A stretch of 6,096 nucleotides of DNA from DATKWV01 sp035529405 (GCA_035529405.1 DATKWV010000039.1:1-6096), one strand, 5' to 3'. Positions 1-5,696 are shown, counted from the stretch's first letter. Notes: a model not told the origin generated them from the letters alone. Numbers and translations are program-made.

Positions 1-254
1 CACTCACTATTTTTACCAATTAACCCTTTTGGTTCCACGAGCCGCGCAACCGGGCGACAATCGCCAGTTTTGCGTCTCCAGTCGGCCGGGTTGGCACCGA
101 TAGACTGCATATCCTCTGCTGTGGAAATCAGGTACGGGTCGGCTTCTGTGCCGGTTCCGCCGCTATAGGTCCCGCCCAAAGCACTTTGAACTGACCCCAC
201 AGCCAGGAAAACAACTAACCCCACCCATAAAAAAGCAAAACTCAGTTTTTTCAT
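1..254 (-). CDS. Secreted protein, N-terminal part, runs off the window
   Basis: 84 codons are visible, starting at an ATG (254-252) with a strong Shine-Dalgarno AAGGAG (266-261) six bases upstream, so the start is secure. The N-terminus MKKLSFAFLWVGLVVFLAVG followed by SVQSALGG is a classic signal peptide, with cleavage probably after the SVQSA region. The next segment, YSGGTGTEADPYLI then STAEDMQSIGANPADW, is a signature I associate with extracellular proteins of Phycisphaerae planctomycetes that usually continue into repeat domains (GLUG or beta-helix type). That link is recognition, not a search. After ADW (about residue 59) the reading changes to RRKTGDCRPVARLVEPKG, which lacks the usual hydrophobic DIDL-type continuation, so the gene may be rearranged or divergent. 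It lies on the same strand as ftsI but 307 bp away and with its own leader, so it is probably a separate transcription unit. Function unknown; location outside the cytoplasmic membrane is likely. Confidence 0.75.
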   Translation of the reverse strand, partial: MKKLSFAFLWVGLVVFLAVGSVQSALGGTYSGGTGTEADPYLISTAEDMQSIGANPADWRRKTGDCRPVARLVEPKGLIGKNSE

Positions 255-561
255 AGTACTCTCCTTCTTAATATGGTCATAACGAACATATCCCTTATAG
301 CGGTAAAACACCGCCGCCGACGGCACTTATGCCAAACCAACAGTAAGTGCACGCAAGGCAGGGATTTGTTACACTTTTTTTGAGGAAATTTTTGATTTTT
401 TGCAGTATTTGTTGAAAAGGTGGTCAAGAAACCTGTTTTTGATGGTGCAGGTGGATTTTCCTCCAAATGTTAGCGATTATATGAATTTTAAGGCAGGGCG
501 TCTCTGGGCAGGTACAATACCACCGCCCCGATTTTCTGTCCCTAACCGGTTGGTGGGCCAG
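255..561. other. Intergenic region between ftsI and the secreted gene
   Basis: 307 bp without a credible gene. Its left part (255-365) is the leader of the secreted gene, with a Shine-Dalgarno site and a foldable element. The middle (366-480) is AT-rich with several T runs on the plus strand. On the minus strand, just after ftsI, a GGGCGG...CCTGCCC pairing with one bulge could form a hairpin near 500-525, but no T run follows it, so I do not call a terminator. A 71-codon frame (466-251, TTG start) crosses the region; its composition is low-complexity and it resembles no protein I know. Confidence 0.6.
290..365 (-). promoter_or_regulatory. Foldable 5' leader upstream of the secreted gene
   Basis: A 76-base block ends 35 bases before the ATG of the secreted gene and lies upstream of its Shine-Dalgarno site. 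Its ends pair perfectly (ATCCCT at 365-360 with AGGGAT at 295-290 on the minus strand). Inside are two more perfect stems: GCACTTA (350-344) with TAAGTGC (329-323), and GCGGT (314-310) with ACCGC (304-300) around a GTTTT loop. A four-base UGCC/GGCA pairing (360-357 with 333-330) could add a pseudoknot but competes at base 360 with the outer stem. The stems and positions are seen in the sequence; a regulatory RNA role is inference. It matches no riboswitch class I can name with confidence. It could equally be a protein-binding or dispersed palindromic element. Confidence 0.35.
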
Positions 562-2268
562 CTAATGTCGTTGCGCTGTTTTTTCCAGGTAGTTGAGCGT
601 TTTTTCGATTATCTTTGCGGCCACCGGTGCTGCTATTTGGCCGCCCGTATAACCCTTGCCGAGCCTTATATTAGGTTTGCGGATCGATACCAGTACTACT
701 ACCCGCGGCTGTTGTGCCGGCGCGCCGCCGACAAAAGACGCCACGTACTCACTGTCCGAATAACCGCCCCCTGTCGTGTCGGCTATGTTAGCGGTCCCCG
801 TCTTGCCGAATACCTGCCATTTCTTTAGTTTGCCTTTTGTCCCCGTGCCTTCGTTTACCACGCCCGTCATAGCCTCGGTTATAATCCAGTCGGCCACCTC
901 GCTCTTGACAACATACCCAACGCTGTCACCTGCACGCTTTTGCTCTATGATTTCGCCGTTAGTGTCCACCACTGCTTTTACTATATGAGGCTGTACCACC
1001 TTGCCCCCGTTGGCAAGTATGCAAAACGCCCGAACAAGCTGAATCGCCGTTACTGAAATCTCCTGCCCGAAGGGGATGCGCGTTACACTGTAGCCGGTCC
1101 ATTCTTCTGCAGGCCGAACAAGCCCTTCTGCTTCGCCGGGAAGCTCTATGCCCGTCTTTTTGCCGAAACCGAAAAGACGCAGCCCCCTGTAAAGCTGCTC
1201 TTTACCGGTTCTTTGCCCGATTTTCGCCATACCTATATTGCTCGAATGCACGATAATCTCACGTACCGTAAGCTCGCCGAAGCTGTGATTGCCGTATTCA
1301 CCGATTCTGCCGAACCCTTTGCCTCTGTAGTTGCCCTGCTCGCAGAATATCTTTTCTTTGGTATCCACTGCCCCCTCGTCCAGAGCTATTGCAGCCGCAA
1401 CCGGTTTCAGCAGGCTGCCCGGCTCGAACGTCTCCCATATCGCCCGGTTGCGTAAACTGTTCGCATCAGCCTTTCGAACATTATTCGGCTCGAAGTCCGG
1501 CACCGAGACCATCGCCAGCACTGCCCCCGTTTGCGGCTCAGCCACGATTGCCACAGCCGATTCTGCCTGAAGGTTTTCGTACTGGCGCAAAAGTTCGGTG
1601 CGTGCGAAATGCTGAATTGTCGTGTCGATGGTCAGAATCAGTCCTTTGCCCCGGGCAGGATAAGAACTGCCGGGCATCAAGCGAATCGGCCGGCGCTGCA
1701 GCGACCCGTCTGTGTAGAACAGCTCCCGGCCTGACAGGCCGCTGAGCTGCCGGTCATATTCCAGTTCAATGCCGTCCAAACCTTTTTCATCGGTACCGGT
1801 GAAACCTGTCACATGCGACACCAGCGGTCCTGTCGGATAATACCTCTGCCATTGCGACTGAACGCCTATACCCCGGATTTTTCGCACCTGCTCACAAACC
1901 TCTTTGCTGACAGGCGCTTTTATTTTCACGTACCGCGGGTTTTTGCTTGTGCTTATAAGTGTATAAATCTCCACCGCGTCCATATCTAAAAGCCCCGCAA
2001 GGCGGGCCGATACCTTTTCCGGCCCTTCTATAATAAGCGGGTCTGCGAAAACCGTTTGCAGCTTATTGCTTGCCGCAAGCACCCTCCCATGGCAGTCCAC
2101 GATTGCGCCTCGTTGTGGTTTTTGAATCAATCGTCCCTGCTGACCTGCGCTGATTTTCGAATAATATCCGGTCCTGAACAGCTGAAGATACAGGCACCGG
2201 CACAGTAACAGCACAAATGCCAGGACCAAAACCAGGAAAAGGGAAATGATATTGCGAATGCTTTTCAA
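562..2268 (-). CDS. ftsI: Septal peptidoglycan transpeptidase FtsI (class B PBP)
   Basis: 568 residues. Class B penicillin-binding proteins of this family cross-link peptidoglycan stem peptides at the division site from the outer face of the cytoplasmic membrane. One N-terminal membrane segment spans about residues 8-23 (IISLFLVLVLAFVLLL). The non-catalytic domain (about 45-200) holds the RGAIVD motif (53-58) and the typical GFTGTDEKGLDGIELEYD stretch (155-172). The transpeptidase domain (about 235-555) has all three active-site motifs: SLLK (catalytic Ser285, Lys288), SSN (342-344) and KTG (489-491). No PASTA domains follow, and length is normal for FtsI. The usual DRxG after RGxI reads DCHG (58-61), an odd substitution outside the active site. 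The only plausible start in this frame is TTG (2268-2266), with no clear ribosome binding site; the frame is closed by TGA at 2304-2302 and there is no upstream ATG or GTG. It follows the ftsL-like gene by 53 bp and is the last dcw gene here. Distinction from SpoVD/PBP2-type relatives rests on gene context. Confidence 0.93.
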   Translation of the reverse strand: MKSIRNIISLFLVLVLAFVLLLCRCLYLQLFRTGYYSKISAGQQGRLIQKPQRGAIVDCHGRVLAASNKLQTVFADPLIIEGPEKVSARLAGLLDMDAVEIYTLISTSKNPRYVKIKAPVSKEVCEQVRKIRGIGVQSQWQRYYPTGPLVSHVTGFTGTDEKGLDGIELEYDRQLSGLSGRELFYTDGSLQRRPIRLMPGSSYPARGKGLILTIDTTIQHFARTELLRQYENLQAESAVAIVAEPQTGAVLAMVSVPDFEPNNVRKADANSLRNRAIWETFEPGSLLKPVAAAIALDEGAVDTKEKIFCEQGNYRGKGFGRIGEYGNHSFGELTVREIIVHSSNIGMAKIGQRTGKEQLYRGLRLFGFGKKTGIELPGEAEGLVRPAEEWTGYSVTRIPFGQEISVTAIQLVRAFCILANGGKVVQPHIVKAVVDTNGEIIEQKRAGDSVGYVVKSEVADWIITEAMTGVVNEGTGTKGKLKKWQVFGKTGTANIADTTGGGYSDSEYVASFVGGAPAQQPRVVVLVSIRKPNIRLGKGYTGGQIAAPVAAKIIEKTLNYLEKTAQRH

Positions 2269-2321
2269 TTTTCGGTCGCTAATACCTGTTTGGTGGTTTT
2301 TTCACTTGCCGCCGAACGCGG

Positions 2322-2552
2322 TTATCCGCTGTCGCGCTGGGCTGTGACGGTTCTTGAGACGGCGGCGGGATTTATCAGTTTCTCCACCTCCAGCTGTTTT
2401 TGCCACAGCCTTTGTTTAAGCCAGTTCTGTTCGACTGTATATCTGCAGATTTTGTACGAAATACGGTCGTTGCTGGCTCGCAGATGTACCGTAGCAAGCA
2501 GCACTGCTGCGAAATAGAAAACAGCAACTAAAAAACAAAATCCGGCTTTCAC
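2322..2552 (-). CDS. ftsL: FtsL-like division protein (small bitopic coiled-coil protein)
   Basis: 76 residues. FtsL is a short membrane protein that pairs with FtsB/DivIC and helps activate the FtsWI septal synthase. The sequence shows a short N-terminus, one membrane segment at about 5-22 (FCFLVAVFYFAAVLLATV), then a charged, leucine-containing amphipathic helix (about 30-60, including WLKQRLWQKQLEVEKL) that ends in an NP motif (INPAAV, 60-65), as is typical at the end of FtsL/FtsB coiled coils. Position immediately before ftsI is the classic ftsL slot. It is shorter than proteobacterial FtsL (about 120 residues), and the family is too divergent for a call by sequence alone, so topology plus position carry the assignment. 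The start is GTG (2552-2550), with a TAA in frame just upstream (2558-2556) that rules out a longer form; the ribosome binding site is weak (GGGCGG). It lies 55 bp after the LysM gene, so the four genes probably share a transcript. Confidence 0.8.
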   Translation of the reverse strand: MKAGFCFLVAVFYFAAVLLATVHLRASNDRISYKICRYTVEQNWLKQRLWQKQLEVEKLINPAAVSRTVTAQRDSG

Positions 2553-2607
2553 AATTTAACCGCCCAACACAAATCCGTCATTTTCCCGCGGCTGTTTAGC
2601 CGTTTGC

Positions 2608-3423
2608 CTATCGAACCGGCACCTTCAGAATCATCCCGACGTAAAGCTCGTCCTCGCTGTTCAGCACGTCCCTGTTTTGCCTGAATATTTCCTCGTACCT
2701 GCTGCCGTCTCCGAGCTGCTCTTCGGCTACCGCCCAAAGACTGTCACCCTCTCGCACCCTGTAACGCCCGCTGTGCCCGTCATCGGCTTTACTTGCGGGC
2801 TTTTGCGGCGCCGAACCTCCCGTGCCGGACTTATTGCTCCCATTGCCTGACTGGCCTGACACTAACGCCGGTATGATAATCCTTTGGCCGACATAAATCT
2901 CGTCTGCGCTTTTAAGCTCCTTTGCATTGCTGTTGAATATCAGGGTGATATTTTTTATCTTATTGCCCTGCTCGGCTCCGTAAAACTTCTTGGCTATGGC
3001 CGCAAGGCTGTCGCCCTCAGCCACAACATAAATTTGTCCCCTGTCAGCCGTAACTTTGACCTTCGAATCATCCTTTTGGGCCTCACGTTGTACGGCCTGA
3101 ACTGCCTCTGCTGCTTTTGTTTCAAGGTCCTGTCTTATTGCCGGTGTACTGTTGCTCAGTACGGTTTCAAAACGAACGGTTTTCTCCGCCGGCGGAACAA
3201 TTGTCACGGTCGTTGCGACTTTACTGTCCGGCCCACTGCGATTGATGACCGCTCTTTCACTGCTGCCTATACCCACCGTTTCATTCTGTAAATCCACCAT
3301 CGTGGTCGTGAGCCTGTTACTGTCGTCCTCGTGCCCCAGGCCCGGCCAGCCGTTTATCACAAATGCTATTACGAATATGAAAATCAAACCCAAAAGCAAT
3401 CCAATCTTGGCATCTGAAGTCAT
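2608..3423 (-). CDS. Membrane-anchored protein with two LysM domains
   Basis: 271 residues. The ATG start (3423-3421) is preceded by GGAG eight bases upstream. Residues 7-24 (IGLLLGLIFIFVIAFVIN) form one membrane segment without a clear signal peptidase site, so the protein should be anchored with its C-terminus outside. A Ser/Thr/Val-rich spacer and a helical EAVQAVQREAQ segment (about 100-118) lead to LysM 1 (about 131-185, YVVAEGDSLAAIAKKFYG to YVGQRIIIP), a Gly/Ser/Asn/Lys linker (187-219) and LysM 2 (about 221-269, YRVREGDSLWAVAEEQLG to YVGMILKVP). LysM domains bind GlcNAc-containing glycans, chiefly peptidoglycan. No catalytic domain is present. It sits between rsmH (94 bp away) and the ftsL-like gene, a place not occupied by such a gene in the classical dcw order. 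The likely role, by inference, is to tether or locate the division machinery or envelope on peptidoglycan. I recall similar genes in planctomycete dcw clusters but cannot verify that here. Confidence 0.88.
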   Translation of the reverse strand: MTSDAKIGLLLGLIFIFVIAFVINGWPGLGHEDDSNRLTTTMVDLQNETVGIGSSERAVINRSGPDSKVATTVTIVPPAEKTVRFETVLSNSTPAIRQDLETKAAEAVQAVQREAQKDDSKVKVTADRGQIYVVAEGDSLAAIAKKFYGAEQGNKIKNITLIFNSNAKELKSADEIYVGQRIIIPALVSGQSGNGSNKSGTGGSAPQKPASKADDGHSGRYRVREGDSLWAVAEEQLGDGSRYEEIFRQNRDVLNSEDELYVGMILKVPVR

Positions 3424-3517
3424 AAACTCAACTCCGGTATTCTCCCTATGGGTTACTTGTTGCCTTTTGTTTGTCTGCCGGCCTGCCGGTATTTACAAAT
3501 GTCAACCTCTGATAACT

Positions 3518-4432
3518 TTATCTTTGTGCAATTCTCAGCTTGGCGCTTCTCGCACGCGGATTCGCCGTAATTTCCTCTGGCGAGGCCGTTATGGGTTTTT
3601 TGCTGGTCTGAGAGTAAATCCCGTCTTTCTTGTTTTGTATAAAACTATGCTTGACCAGCCTGTCTTCCAGGCTCTGAAAACTTATAATTGCCATACAGCC
3701 GTTTTCCTTCAGCAGCTTTGGCCCTGCCGCAAGCAGCGTCTGGAGGTTCTCAAGTTCGTTATTTACTGCAATCCGCAGCGCCTGAAACGTCCTTGTTGCA
3801 GGATGTATTTTTTCTTTGCGCTTACCCGCTGCCGCCGACTTACCCAGCGCCTCGCAGACAATCGCCGCCAGTTGCCCGGTACTTGCTATTGGCCGATGCC
3901 GCCGTTGACGAACAATAAAACGTGCGATTCGCCGAGAGCTTCTTTCCTGCCCGAACCGGTAAATCATATCCGCCAGCGATTTTTCGCTGCTTTTATTAAC
4001 TATATCGGCAGCACTGGTCTTTAATCTTTTGTCCATTCTCATATCCAGCGGCATATTCGTTTGAAAACTTAGTCCCATCGTCCTGTCTGCCAACTGGCCC
4101 GAGCATAGGCCAAGGTCCGCCAGTATAAAATCAACGCTTTCCATCCCCTCTTGGTGCACGCACTCGATAATTTCCGAAAAGTTGGACCGTACCAGTATGA
4201 CCCTGCAGCCGGCGTCCTTGAGCCGTCTTTGCGCCGTCTCGATGCACTTTGCATCCACGTCTAATCCGATAATAATGCCCTCAGGCCCCAGATTTTGGCT
4301 AAAAAGCAGGCTGTGACCGCCGTAGCCTACCGTAGCATCAACCATCACGAACCCCGGCTGCAGCCTTATCTGTTCTGTCAGCGTCTTTGCCAGAACCGGT
4401 ATATGTTCTGCTGCCAACTCATTGCCTTCCAT
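3518..4432 (-). CDS. rsmH: 16S rRNA m4C1402 methyltransferase RsmH (MraW)
   Basis: 304 residues from the chosen ATG, close to the 313 of E. coli RsmH. The enzyme uses S-adenosylmethionine to N4-methylate C1402 of 16S rRNA in the ribosomal P site; it acts in the cytoplasm. Visible family motifs, numbered from this start: HIPVL (10-14), SAM-binding VDATVGYGGHS (31-41) and GLDVD (56-60), ILADLG (103-108), GLSFQTNMPLDMRMD (120-134), HPATRTFQALRIAVNNEL (210-227), SFQSLEDR (251-258, where the family normally has SFHSLEDR) and the C-terminal NPRARSAKLR (291-300). The frame is open seven codons further to a GTG at 4453, but that start has no ribosome binding site, whereas the ATG at 4432 has AGGGGA just upstream. 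The gene lies downstream of mraZ as in most dcw clusters, but 560 bp separate the two, partly filled by a decayed copy of this gene's own 5' end. Nothing in the motifs suggests loss of activity. Confidence 0.96.
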   Translation of the reverse strand: MEGNELAAEHIPVLAKTLTEQIRLQPGFVMVDATVGYGGHSLLFSQNLGPEGIIIGLDVDAKCIETAQRRLKDAGCRVILVRSNFSEIIECVHQEGMESVDFILADLGLCSGQLADRTMGLSFQTNMPLDMRMDKRLKTSAADIVNKSSEKSLADMIYRFGQERSSRRIARFIVRQRRHRPIASTGQLAAIVCEALGKSAAAGKRKEKIHPATRTFQALRIAVNNELENLQTLLAAGPKLLKENGCMAIISFQSLEDRLVKHSFIQNKKDGIYSQTSKKPITASPEEITANPRARSAKLRIAQR

Positions 4433-4436
4433 AATG

Positions 4437-4442
4437 TCCCCT
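4437..4442 (-). promoter_or_regulatory. Shine-Dalgarno site deciding the rsmH start
   Basis: AGGGGA on the minus strand, four bases before the ATG at 4432-4430. The alternative GTG at 4453-4451 is preceded by a GGCGGCAGCGGCAATA stretch with no comparable site, so the shorter protein is preferred. Confidence 0.6.
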
Positions 4443-4502
4443 GAGGTTTTCACTATTGCCGCTGCCGCCGCAGACTTCTAACCGCCCCATTTACTGCGCA
4501 CA

Positions 4503-4620
4503 CCGATGATTATACCTTCGGGTCCAAAAATTTACCGAACAGAAAACCGTGACCTCCGTGCCATACGGTCGTTTCGGCCGCTACCCCTCCGGCGGGTCAG
4601 TTTATCTGTTCGGTAACTGT
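4503..4620 (-). pseudogene. Decayed N-terminal fragment of a second rsmH
   Basis: Read on the minus strand, this stretch gives TVTEQIN, a TGA stop (4599-4597), PAGGVAAETTVWHGGHGFLF, GKFL, then after a one-base frameshift GPEGIIIG. Intact rsmH downstream reads TLTEQIRLQPGFVMVDATVG, YGGHSLLF, SQNL, GPEGIIIG at the same place. By eye the two DNA segments agree at roughly two thirds of positions over about 120 bases (compare 4265-4385), with two single-base gaps. Homology is therefore clear, but the copy is far from recent, has an in-frame stop and a frameshift, and keeps only the first third of the SAM-binding domain. It ends abruptly at about 4503, where the untranslated leader of intact rsmH begins. 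Traces of similarity may extend to about 4650 (INEVVKY in another frame). Likely origins are an old partial tandem duplication or the residue of a replaced rsmH. Confidence 0.75.
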
Positions 4621-4713
4621 ATTTCACAACCTCATTGATATACGCATCCACCCGTCCGCTCTGTTATCGACAACGACCCGGGCGTGTTTGCTGCCTTGCG
4701 ACGGCTGTGCTGC

Positions 4714-4914
4714 TTAGACCACGGCTGCGGCTTTATGCTGCCTGCTGAGATGTTTGACCGCCCGCGAGAAACCGACCTTCTCGAACATCTTGCCCAGCTT
4801 CCTGACTCTGTCAAGCCGTTCTCCGAGAACCTCTACCGATGCAAACGTCTGTTCGTCAACTGCCCTGCGGCCGTTGATGCTCATGTCAACAATTTGAAAA
4901 TGGTCAGACTCCAT
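4714..4914 (-). CDS. Possible small gene of unknown function between mraZ and rsmH
   Basis: 66 codons, ATG (4914-4912) to TAA (4716-4714). I do not recognise the product. It is charged and basic overall, with a probable helix-rich C-terminal half (ASVEVLGERLDRVRKLGKMF, then EKVGFSRAVKHLSRQHKA) and no signal peptide, membrane segment or cysteine motif. The frame favours G/C at third positions like its neighbours, which argues for present or past coding. GGAGG lies about 12 bases before the ATG, longer than ideal; no other start exists in this frame. It lies 79 bp after mraZ and directly before the rsmH remnant, so it could be a real small dcw-linked gene, a fragment of a longer broken gene, or part of the same decayed region. 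The plus-strand frame over the same bases (4684-4935) has a GTG start and no ribosome binding site and looks like its shadow. Confidence 0.35.
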   Translation of the reverse strand: MESDHFQIVDMSINGRRAVDEQTFASVEVLGERLDRVRKLGKMFEKVGFSRAVKHLSRQHKAAAVV

Positions 4915-4993
4915 TCCAACTATCTTCCTCCATAAAAGTTTTGTTCTTCTGTCGTGTTAAAACACATTTTATAACGCCCCGAACCTGCGGTTT

Positions 4994-5467
4994 TTAAATC
5001 TCTTCATTTTGTTTTTGCAGTACGTTTTGCCGTGCCTGTGACATCTGCTGCTGGTATTGGGCCATATGGTCGCCAAGGTATTGTTCCCAGTCTGCGTTGT
5101 TCCAAAGCTCTATATGGTCTCGCACGCCCACAAGTGTGATATGGTCCTGCAATCCTGCTCTTGTACGCAGCCTTTCGTTCAGCAGTAATCGTCCCTGCCC
5201 GTCCAGTTCCACCTTGCTGCTCAGTGCAAAACTCATGCGCTCGAACGCCACCGCCTCATCCGGCGCCGCGCTGCCTGGCGCAACCGAAAGCACTATTTGC
5301 TCGAAGTATTTTTCCGGATAAAGACAAAGTATCCCGTTGGCGCCCAGCACTAAGTAGAAATTGCTGCCGTGTTCATCGGCATCAATCTGGTTCCGCAGCT
5401 TGTTGGAAATCAGCACTCTGCTTTTCGAGTCGATTACGTGTTGGTATTCGCCTGTTAATAACAGCAT
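4994..5467 (-). CDS. mraZ: Transcriptional regulator MraZ
   Basis: 157 residues from ATG 5467-5465. MraZ forms a ring of SpoVT-AbrB-like folds, binds short repeats before its own gene and regulates the dcw cluster; it is usually the first dcw gene, as here. The start MLLLTGEYQHVIDSKSR matches the family start (MLLTGEY-H-ID-KGR). Two copies of the DxxxR motif are present: D13-S-K-S-R17, with Ser in place of the usual Gly, and D89-G-Q-G-R93. They lie in two repeat domains (about 5-55 and 78-125). A Gln-rich C-terminal tail (AQYQQQMSQARQNVLQKQ) makes it slightly longer than the typical 140-150 residues. The frame extends 21 codons upstream to a TTG (5530), but that extension would cover the promoter and operator and lacks family similarity, so it is rejected. 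The ribosome binding site is weak (GTGGGA, about 8 bases upstream) and overlaps the last operator repeat. Confidence 0.95.
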   Translation of the reverse strand: MLLLTGEYQHVIDSKSRVLISNKLRNQIDADEHGSNFYLVLGANGILCLYPEKYFEQIVLSVAPGSAAPDEAVAFERMSFALSSKVELDGQGRLLLNERLRTRAGLQDHITLVGVRDHIELWNNADWEQYLGDHMAQYQQQMSQARQNVLQKQNEEI

Positions 5468-5475
5468 GGCATTTA

Positions 5476-5524
5476 TCCCACTTAAAAAAACCACTCTGGG
5501 AAAACCTACCACTTTTTCCCACAA
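5476..5524 (-). promoter_or_regulatory. Putative MraZ operator: four GTGG repeats and a dyad
   Basis: Directly upstream of mraZ the minus strand carries four repeats with a GTGG core at 5522-5519, 5512-5509, 5494-5491 and 5481-5478: TTTGTGGGA, AAAGTGGTA, AGAGTGGTT and TAAGTGGGA. The starts are 10, 18 and 13 bases apart. Known MraZ sites are tandem TGGGN repeats at about 10-base spacing in E. coli and AAAGTG-type repeats in mollicutes; both patterns fit in part. A perfect 8-base inverted repeat, TGGGAAAA (5521-5514) and TTTTCCCA (5504-5497), overlaps the first two repeats. The pattern is seen directly; binding by MraZ is inference from family and position. Confidence 0.6.
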
Positions 5525-5530
5525 AGTCAA
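5503..5530 (-). promoter_or_regulatory. Candidate promoter of mraZ and the dcw genes
   Basis: TTGACT (5530-5525) matches the sigma-70 -35 consensus at five of six bases. Sixteen bases downstream TAGGTT (5508-5503) is a weak -10 (three of six). Transcription would begin near 5495, giving a leader of about 30 bases. The spacer holds two of the GTGG repeats, so a bound MraZ would block polymerase. Confidence 0.45.
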
Positions 5531-5676
5531 CGCAAAAAATTATTTTTCCCCTGTTTTTTTTGAAAAATTATTATCGGACCCTTGCTTGCTGCCGCCTAAA
5601 GTATCCGGAAAGCAGCGCTTACGACAATAATCGCTCTGTCGGAAAGCCTTCTGCTTTTTCTGGCCAGGCCGCTTTT

Positions 5677-5696
5677 ATTCACACCGGCCTGTGAAT
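5677..5696. repeat. Perfect palindrome, 7-bp arms
   Basis: ATTCACA (5677-5683) and TGTGAAT (5690-5696) flank a six-base CCGGCC centre. No T run follows on either strand, so it is not a plain terminator. An operator or a structured DNA site is possible, but no neighbouring gene start fits. Confidence 0.4.

Noticed and set aside
323..365. Resemblance to a c-di-GMP (GEMM) riboswitch on the plus strand (GCCAAACC ... CACGCAAGGC)
   Set aside because: The second GEMM helix and the GAAA-type loop are absent, and no plus-strand gene follows. The similarity is limited to short strings.
251..466. 71-codon minus-strand frame with TTG start
   Set aside because: Covers the AT-rich stretch and the structured leader, overlaps the secreted gene start, and has no recognisable protein character.
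3470..3495. CCGGCAGG direct/inverted repeat between rsmH and the LysM gene as a terminator
   Set aside because: Stem of four bases only and no T run; probably within a continuous transcript.
3152..4024. Long plus-strand open frame (290 codons)
   Set aside because: It lies antisense to rsmH and the LysM gene, both certain by motif; its product has no family features and crosses a gene boundary. It is a shadow frame.
4433..4453. Upstream extension of rsmH to a GTG start
   Set aside because: No ribosome binding site there, while the ATG at 4432 has AGGGGA four bases upstream.
5468..5530. Upstream extension of mraZ to a TTG start
   Set aside because: The added residues lack MraZ similarity and would translate through the promoter and operator repeats; the family start is at the ATG at 5467.
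5595..5680. 28-codon minus-strand frame as a leader peptide of mraZ
   Set aside because: GTG start without ribosome binding site, and it lies upstream of the best mraZ promoter candidate.
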